Below are positions 31,591-36,449 of a stretch of DNA of 36,449 nt, one piece after another. A program made the position numbers and the translations under genes. The notes beneath the pieces are model-generated. The model saw only the letters and a program-made list of their open reading frames with translations, ran no database searches and was not told where the DNA came from. This stretch comes from Acidimicrobiia bacterium (GTDB taxonomy: Bacteria > Actinomycetota > Acidimicrobiia > Spongiisociales > UBA11373). The number at the start of each line of letters is the position of its first letter. The stretch's first letter is position 1. The DNA is taken from NCBI GenBank assembly GCA_016215655.1, contig JACRIT010000020.1, forward strand, positions 1 to 36,449, written 5' to 3'.

Positions 31591-33363
31591 TCAGACCACC
31601 GCGGTACCCGACGTCCAGTCTTCGTAGAGCCCGGCGTAGATGCCCCCGGCGGCGATCAGGTCGCGATGGCGGCCGTGCTCGACGAGCCGACCGCGGTCGA
31701 AGACGAGCACCTCGTCTGCGGCTTCGGCGGTGGCGAGCCGATGGGCGATGGTCACCGAGGTGCGTCCGGCGATGAATCGGTCGATGGCGTGGCGCAGTGA
31801 GACATCGAGCGCCGGATCGACCGCCGATGTGGCTTCATCGAGGACGAGGAGGTCCGGACTCGCCATCCAGGCGCGCACCAGGGCGACGAGCTGGCGTTCG
31901 CCGGCCGAGAGGCTCGACCCGCGCTCGCCGACCGAAGTGTCGATGCCGGCAGGCAGCCGCCGCAGCCAGCCGTCGAGATCGAGTTCCTGGAAGGCCTCGA
32001 GGATCTCGGAATCTCTTGCTCCGGGCCGCCCGTAGCGGACGTTGTCGGCGATGGTGCCGGTGAAGAGGAAGCCCTCCTGGGGGACGAAGGCGACTCGCGA
32101 GCGCAGACTGGTGCGCGACACGGCTCGGAGGTCGCAACCCCCGATGCGCACCGTCCCCCGATCGGGATCGAGGAGGCGCACCAGCAGCTTGGCGAATGTG
32201 GTCTTGCCCGAACCCGTGGCGCCGACGACGGCAATCCGTCCCCCTGCGGGAATGGCCGCGGTCACGTCCGAGATCACCTCGGCGCCACCCGGGTAGGCGA
32301 AGCCGACATCGGTGAAGGACACATCCAGGATTCCGCGGGGGAGGTCGATCGGGTTGTCGGCATCGGGGATCTCGATGGGGGCATCGAGCGTGTCGACGAT
32401 GCGGCGCAAGCCCGAGGCTGCGCTCTGGGCGAAATCGAGGATCTCGACCAGGGTCTGGATCGGAGCGATGAGCAGGTTGACGAGGAAGAGGAAGGCGAGC
32501 AGCACGCCGACGGTGATGCCCTCGCCCGGGCCCATGAGCAGGCCGACGGCGATCACCAGGGCGGTCAGGGAGGCGGCAAAGATCTCGGCGGTGGAGAAGA
32601 GCACGTTGCCGAAGTGGGCGGCGCGGAACTGCGCCCGGAAGCGCCGTTCCAGAGCATCGGCCACGCGAGCGAGGGTGGTGGCCTCGGCGCCGTAGGCGCG
32701 TACTTCGGGAAGGGCATTGATCGCCTCTCCCATCACGGCGAGGCTGTTGGCGACGTTCTCCCGTACCTTGTCGTAGCGGCGTCGCAGGATCTTCTGGAAC
32801 CAGAGCAGGCTGGAGGCATAGCCCACCACGCCTACGAGCACGATCACGGCGAGGCGCCACTCGTAGATCGCCATGACCACCAGCGACATGACCACCTGAG
32901 TGCCGTTCACCAGGAACATCACCCCGCCCCACTCGAGGAACTCCTGGAGGGTGGCGACATCGGAGGTGACCCGCGACACGAGCGCCCCGCGCCGTTCGGT
33001 CTGGACGGTGAGCATGGAGCGCTGCAGCAGGTGGGAGAACACCGAGACCCGCAGGTCGGAGAGTCCGGTGGAGGCCTGCCGAACCAGTCGAATCAGACCG
33101 GCCCGGGTCATCACTCCGCCAACGACGACCGCGGCGAGGCCGAGGCCGGCGGCGAGCGCCACGGCGCCGAGATCGACCGTGTCGCCCGAGATGTAGTTGT
33201 CGAGCGTCTGCTGGATGATCACCGGGATGAGGAGCTGGACCCCGGTGCCGCCAAGGTTGAACAGCAGGATCACCCAGAGGCGGCGGGCGATGATGGGGAC
33301 CTCGGTGATGGCGCGCCGGATCGCCGCCGGGGTGGAGAGGCGGGCAGCGGTGGTGGCGGTCAC
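31591..33363 (-). CDS. ABC exporter subunit B (canonical Walker B, degenerate signature)
   Basis: 590 aa, membrane domain of six helices (about 20-300) fused to an ATPase. Walker A GATGSGKTT, Q loop FVPQEGFLF, Walker B LLVLDEATSAVD with the catalytic Glu, H loop IAHRLAT. The signature LSGGQ is altered to LSAGE. GTG 33363 overlaps the stop of the upstream subunit (GTGA). It forms a heterodimer with the preceding gene; in the dimer its altered signature faces the altered Walker B site of subunit A. Substrate unknown: lipid, peptide or drug. Confidence 0.93.
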   Translation of the reverse strand: MTATTAARLSTPAAIRRAITEVPIIARRLWVILLFNLGGTGVQLLIPVIIQQTLDNYISGDTVDLGAVALAAGLGLAAVVVGGVMTRAGLIRLVRQASTGLSDLRVSVFSHLLQRSMLTVQTERRGALVSRVTSDVATLQEFLEWGGVMFLVNGTQVVMSLVVMAIYEWRLAVIVLVGVVGYASSLLWFQKILRRRYDKVRENVANSLAVMGEAINALPEVRAYGAEATTLARVADALERRFRAQFRAAHFGNVLFSTAEIFAASLTALVIAVGLLMGPGEGITVGVLLAFLFLVNLLIAPIQTLVEILDFAQSAASGLRRIVDTLDAPIEIPDADNPIDLPRGILDVSFTDVGFAYPGGAEVISDVTAAIPAGGRIAVVGATGSGKTTFAKLLVRLLDPDRGTVRIGGCDLRAVSRTSLRSRVAFVPQEGFLFTGTIADNVRYGRPGARDSEILEAFQELDLDGWLRRLPAGIDTSVGERGSSLSAGERQLVALVRAWMASPDLLVLDEATSAVDPALDVSLRHAIDRFIAGRTSVTIAHRLATAEAADEVLVFDRGRLVEHGRHRDLIAAGGIYAGLYEDWTSGTAVV

Positions 33364-35159
33364 GACGCCAGCTTCCGGGTGGCGGCGTCGTGCTCATACG
33401 CCTGCACGAGTCGGGCGTATCCCGGCTGGGTGCGCAGCAGCGTGGCATGGTCGCCCTGGGCGACCACCCGACCCTGGTCGACGAACACGATCTCGTCGGC
33501 AAGCCGGATCGAGGAAGGGCGGTAGGCGACGATGACGATGGTGGAAGGGAGCTCGGCGGCGCGGAGCCCGCGCAGGATCTCCGCCTCCACCGACGGGTCC
33601 ACCGCCGAGGTGGCGTCGTCCATGATGAGCACCCGGGGGCGGCGTACCAGGGCCCTGGCCAGGGCGACTCGCTGGCGTTGTCCGCCGGAGAGCGAGGCAC
33701 CGCGCTCGCCGATGCGAGTGCCGTACCCGTTGGGAAGCTCCTCGACGAAATCGTGGGCGCCGGCGAGTTGGGCGGCGGCAATGACGCGTTCGGTCGGCAC
33801 GTCCAATCCCATGGTGATGTTGCCGGTGACGGTGTCGTCGAAGAGGAACGACGCCTGCGACACGTAGGCGATCTCCCGGGGCAGCTGGAAGCGGGCGAAG
33901 TCGCGCAGGTCGCGTCCGTCGAGGTGGATGCGGCCGGTTCCCGGATCCCAGAGACGGGCGAGGAGCAGGGTGAGCGTGGTCTTGCCCGAGCCGGTGGGAC
34001 CCACCACCGCCACGGTCTTGCCGGCAGGGATGTCGACGACCACATCGGAGAGCACCATCGTTCCGGCGTCGTAGGCGAAGTCCACCGCGTCGGAGTCGAC
34101 GGGCGCCGCTCCGGCCTCATGCATGGCCTGGAGCCCGCCGTAGGCGACCCTCTGGTCGGCCTCGAGCACCGCTTCGACCCGCTTCCATCCCGGGATCGAG
34201 GCCGCCATGTCGAAGAGCACGAACGCGATCAGCTGGATGGGAAAGGTGAGCAGCGACAGCAGATACAACGCGGTGACGATGTCGCCGGGGGAGATGGCAC
34301 CCGCCTCGACTCGCACCGCTCCCACGGCGAGCAGCACCATGCTGACCGCGGGGATGAGGACGACGATGAGGGTGCGATAGGTCTCCCAGCGCACCCCGAC
34401 GTCGATGTTGCGATCGCGGAGTTCCTCCGATGCGGCGCGGAGCCGCTCGGTCTCCATGTCCTCCCGTCCCAGCGACTTGATGGTGAGGGCACCGTCGAAG
34501 CTCTCGTGCGCCACCCCGGTCACCACACCCAGCTGTGTCTGGATTCCCTCCCAGGCGGGGTAGAGCCGAACCGCGGACCGCACCTCGATCGACACGATCA
34601 CCACCATGCCGACGAGGGCGACCACCCCGAGCCAGATGTCGGTGAGGGCGAGCAACACCACGGTGCCCACGACGAGGAGCGACACGCCGGTGGCGTAGGG
34701 CAGCGGTGCCAGCACCCCGGTGCTGCGCTCGGTGTCGTTGTCCGCCACGGACAACAGGTTGCCGATCGACTGGCGGCTGAACCACGAGAGCTCGAGTTCC
34801 ATCTGGTGCTCCACCAGCCGGCGGCGTAGGTCCTGCTGGTTGCGCAGCTGCAGCCAGCCCGCAGACGTGCGTCGCATGACGATGGCGGCGGCTCGCCAGA
34901 GCGCCACGCCGAGAACGGCCGCAGCCACGGGCAGCACCTTGCTCCGTGCCGGCGCGCCCTCGTCGAGGATGGGGATGATCGCGGTGTCGGTGATCCAGCC
35001 GATCACGAACGAGGAGGCGATGATCGACGCGGCGAACATCGCCGCGCCCGTGACCGCCGAGGTGAATGCCCAGGGGCGCGCCTTGATGAAGCGCGCCACG
35101 ATGCGGAAGCCTCCGGAGAGGACATCGCGCGCGTTCGGCGGGGAAGCCGGTGTGGTCAC
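33360..35159 (-). CDS. ABC exporter subunit A (degenerate Walker B and H loop)
   Basis: 599 aa, six-helix membrane domain and ATPase. Walker A GPTGSGKTT and signature LSGGQRQRVALARAL are standard, but Walker B is LIMDDATSAVD (Asp in place of the catalytic Glu) and the H loop is VAYRPSS (Tyr in place of His). This is the expected pattern for the non-hydrolysing half of a heterodimeric exporter such as TM287/288. GTG 35159 lies 7 nt after a TAACCT -10 box. First gene of the two-gene operon. Confidence 0.93.
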   Translation of the reverse strand: MTTPASPPNARDVLSGGFRIVARFIKARPWAFTSAVTGAAMFAASIIASSFVIGWITDTAIIPILDEGAPARSKVLPVAAAVLGVALWRAAAIVMRRTSAGWLQLRNQQDLRRRLVEHQMELELSWFSRQSIGNLLSVADNDTERSTGVLAPLPYATGVSLLVVGTVVLLALTDIWLGVVALVGMVVIVSIEVRSAVRLYPAWEGIQTQLGVVTGVAHESFDGALTIKSLGREDMETERLRAASEELRDRNIDVGVRWETYRTLIVVLIPAVSMVLLAVGAVRVEAGAISPGDIVTALYLLSLLTFPIQLIAFVLFDMAASIPGWKRVEAVLEADQRVAYGGLQAMHEAGAAPVDSDAVDFAYDAGTMVLSDVVVDIPAGKTVAVVGPTGSGKTTLTLLLARLWDPGTGRIHLDGRDLRDFARFQLPREIAYVSQASFLFDDTVTGNITMGLDVPTERVIAAAQLAGAHDFVEELPNGYGTRIGERGASLSGGQRQRVALARALVRRPRVLIMDDATSAVDPSVEAEILRGLRAAELPSTIVIVAYRPSSIRLADEIVFVDQGRVVAQGDHATLLRTQPGYARLVQAYEHDAATRKLAS

Positions 35160-35166
35160 CGGGAGC

Positions 35167-35172
35167 AGGTTA
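35167..35172 (-). promoter_or_regulatory. -10 box of the ABC exporter operon, leaderless type
   Basis: TAACCT on the minus strand, 7 nt before GTG 35159. Confidence 0.5.
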
Positions 35173-35282
35173 GGAGGCGATGGAGACGGGGATCGCGAGG
35201 TTCGCGCAGTCCCGATGCGAAGCGGCGTTCCCGAGCGTCGAAGGGCCGCCTGCCGCCTCGCGGCGACGGGCGTCGACCCGGT

Positions 35283-35774
35283 TCAGACATTCGTGAAGGT
35301 CGGCTCCACGGGAGCGGACCCGGCACGGGGAATCGCCTCCCGGCGGCGGACCATGGCTCCGACCACCATGCCGGCCGAAAGCAACACGAGGTTCTTGACC
35401 ACGAACTCGCCCTCGACGGTCAGGAGGAGCGGGTTGCCGTCCTGGAAGGCGACCTCGGGCTGGACGACGAGGACGAGGAAGGTGCCCATCATCTGCAGGG
35501 CGAAGAGCCCGAGCGCGATTCGCAACGCTCGCCGTGCCAGCAAGCTGGCTCCGACGACGATCTCGAAGACTCCGAGCAGGGGTACGAACCAGTCGGGATC
35601 TGCCCAGTAGACCGTGTCGGCCACGAGATCCGCCACCGGGGTCACGTCGAAGACCTTCAAGGCTCCGAACCAGATGAAGACGATCCCCACCGAGATTCGC
35701 AGCACGGTGATGCTCCACCGCCCCAGAAAGCGAGTGATGGTGGCGTCGATGGCGAACAGGTGGCTCATCTGCAT
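35283..35774 (-). CDS. DoxX/DUF417-like membrane protein
   Basis: 163 aa with four membrane helices. It has the DoxX pattern RISVGIVFIWFGALKVF in helix 1, VPLLGVFEIVVGASLLA in helix 2, and two more helices (ALGLFALQMMGTFLVLVVQP; VVKNLVLLSAGMVVGAMV). Members are linked to thiol/oxidative-stress membrane complexes, but roles vary. ATG 35774 lies 6 nt after a TACCGT -10 box; ATG 35768 is a second possible start. The remaining 120 nt before the exporter gene show nothing notable. Confidence 0.8.
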   Translation of the reverse strand: MQMSHLFAIDATITRFLGRWSITVLRISVGIVFIWFGALKVFDVTPVADLVADTVYWADPDWFVPLLGVFEIVVGASLLARRALRIALGLFALQMMGTFLVLVVQPEVAFQDGNPLLLTVEGEFVVKNLVLLSAGMVVGAMVRRREAIPRAGSAPVEPTFTNV

Positions 35775-35780
35775 GGCAAC

Positions 35781-35786
35781 ACGGTA
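35781..35786 (-). promoter_or_regulatory. -10 box of the DoxX-like gene, leaderless type
   Basis: TACCGT on the minus strand, 6 nt before ATG 35774. Confidence 0.5.
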
Positions 35787-35863
35787 CGACCGCCGCTGGC
35801 GCGGAGCGAACGCGATCTTGGCGGGTCGCCGTGCCAGGCGCCTCGTCGCCAGAACCGGGTCGG

Positions 35864-36391
35864 CTAGGGGGCTCCGAAGGATCGAACCAGCTCGATGATC
35901 TCGGTTGCAGCTTCCAGACAACCCGCTCGGGAGGCCAGATCGAACCACACGTAGAAGTACAGCCAGTACGAGGTGGTGGCGGCCGTGTTTGCGGAGACCA
36001 GCAAGCACAGACCGCGCAGGGTTTGCAGGGCGACCGTGGACTCGCTGCCGTAGATGACGTCGAGCACCTCCCAGTCGGTCCCGGCAAGACGCGATGGGTA
36101 GTCGGGCGGCGGTGCCGCCGCCACGTTGGCGCCGACGGAGACATCGGCACCTCCCTGCGGCTCGACGAACACGAGCTCGGCTCCCTCCGGCACCGGGACC
36201 TCGTACTCGGCGAGCACCTCCGCCGGCGAAAGCGTCACCGTCGTGGTCGTGGCCGCGGTGGTGAGTGTCGTGGCTCGCGTCGTGGTGGTCGTTGCGATGG
36301 TGACGTCGGTGCCGCCGGCGTCGTCGCCGCACGAGGCGACCACCAATGAGAGCACCGCCAGGAATCCGATGAGACCGCGCTGGTTCGCCAT
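35864..36391 (-). CDS. Lipoprotein of unknown function with Thr-rich linker
   Basis: 175 aa. Lipoprotein signal with lipobox VVASC, then GDDAGG and a Thr-rich linker (about 30-55). The C-terminal domain of about 115 residues is not recognised; it contains two Cys (GLCLLV and AGCLEA) that could form a disulfide, and an aromatic stretch (YWLYFYVWFD). The N-terminal organisation is the same as in the lipoprotein at 138-1931. ATG 36391 has GGGAGGGG upstream. Confidence 0.75.
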   Translation of the reverse strand: MANQRGLIGFLAVLSLVVASCGDDAGGTDVTIATTTTTRATTLTTAATTTTVTLSPAEVLAEYEVPVPEGAELVFVEPQGGADVSVGANVAAAPPPDYPSRLAGTDWEVLDVIYGSESTVALQTLRGLCLLVSANTAATTSYWLYFYVWFDLASRAGCLEAATEIIELVRSFGAP

Positions 36392-36421
36392 GACCCCTCC
36401 CTGGTCGACGATGTGCCGCAA

Positions 36422-36427
36422 AACGTA
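36422..36427 (-). promoter_or_regulatory. Possible -10 box of the terminal lipoprotein gene
   Basis: TACGTT on the minus strand, about 30 nt before ATG 36391, leaving a leader with the Shine-Dalgarno. Confidence 0.35.
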
Positions 36428-36449
36428 GGCGCGATTGCCGTGCCGCGCC

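Overview
High-GC actinobacterial chromosome. The pointers are a WhiB-family gene, a two-part DnaX/RecR cluster, mycobacterial-type carbonic anhydrase and Mrp, frequent GTG/TTG starts, TANNNT -10 boxes placed directly before start codons, and lipoproteins with Thr-rich linkers. The Thr-rich lipoproteins and overall style fit the Acidimicrobiia or a related deep actinobacterial lineage; that placement is inference. No phage, IS, CRISPR or plasmid functions are visible, and no gap without a gene exceeds 300 bases.

Layout. 1-2187: a lipoprotein (minus) fusing two different substrate-binding protein families, ending at a long hairpin. 2188-5806: dnaX, recR and a glycosyltransferase of the tRNA-queuosine mannosyltransferase type that appears to start at CTG. 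5775-7906 (minus): thiolase and glpX, translationally coupled. 8047-10089: TerC-type membrane protein, an unknown membrane protein and a beta carbonic anhydrase. 10124-10758: methylmalonyl-CoA epimerase and a small protein resembling an acyl-CoA carboxylase epsilon subunit. 10845-13737 (minus): sensor kinase, PHP phosphoesterase, secreted cyclophilin. 13848-16295: aspartokinase (with a strong internal start for a beta subunit), asd, tRNA-Pro(CGG) and its terminator. 16330-18581: lone receiver domain, NfeD-like protein, WhiB. 18532-21656 (minus): selB-selA. 21692-25542: NUDIX, MBL-fold hydrolase and two paralogous coiled-coil M23 peptidases. 25553-27174: mrp and an A-type Fe-S carrier, divergent. 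27359-30373: ridA, ALDH7 dehydrogenase, L,D-transpeptidase. 30450-31473: three small unknown proteins. 31591-35159 (minus): heterodimeric ABC exporter with one degenerate ATP site. 35283-36391 (minus): DoxX-like protein and a lipoprotein.

The most unusual signal is non-coding. At least ten intergenic spacers are built from degenerate 7-bp tandem units with CAG/CTG-type cores. Typically one sense occurs in the left half and the reverse complement in the right half, so each spacer can fold into an imperfect hairpin. The best one (3952-4091, between dnaX and recR) is 20 heptads with no phase slip. Several arrays begin exactly at the stop codon of a gene, and two run into the last codons. They resemble the heptameric STRR repeats known from cyanobacteria but lie here in an actinobacterial genome. 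A second global pattern is that 14 genes carry TANNNT 6-10 nt before the start codon, as expected for leaderless transcripts.
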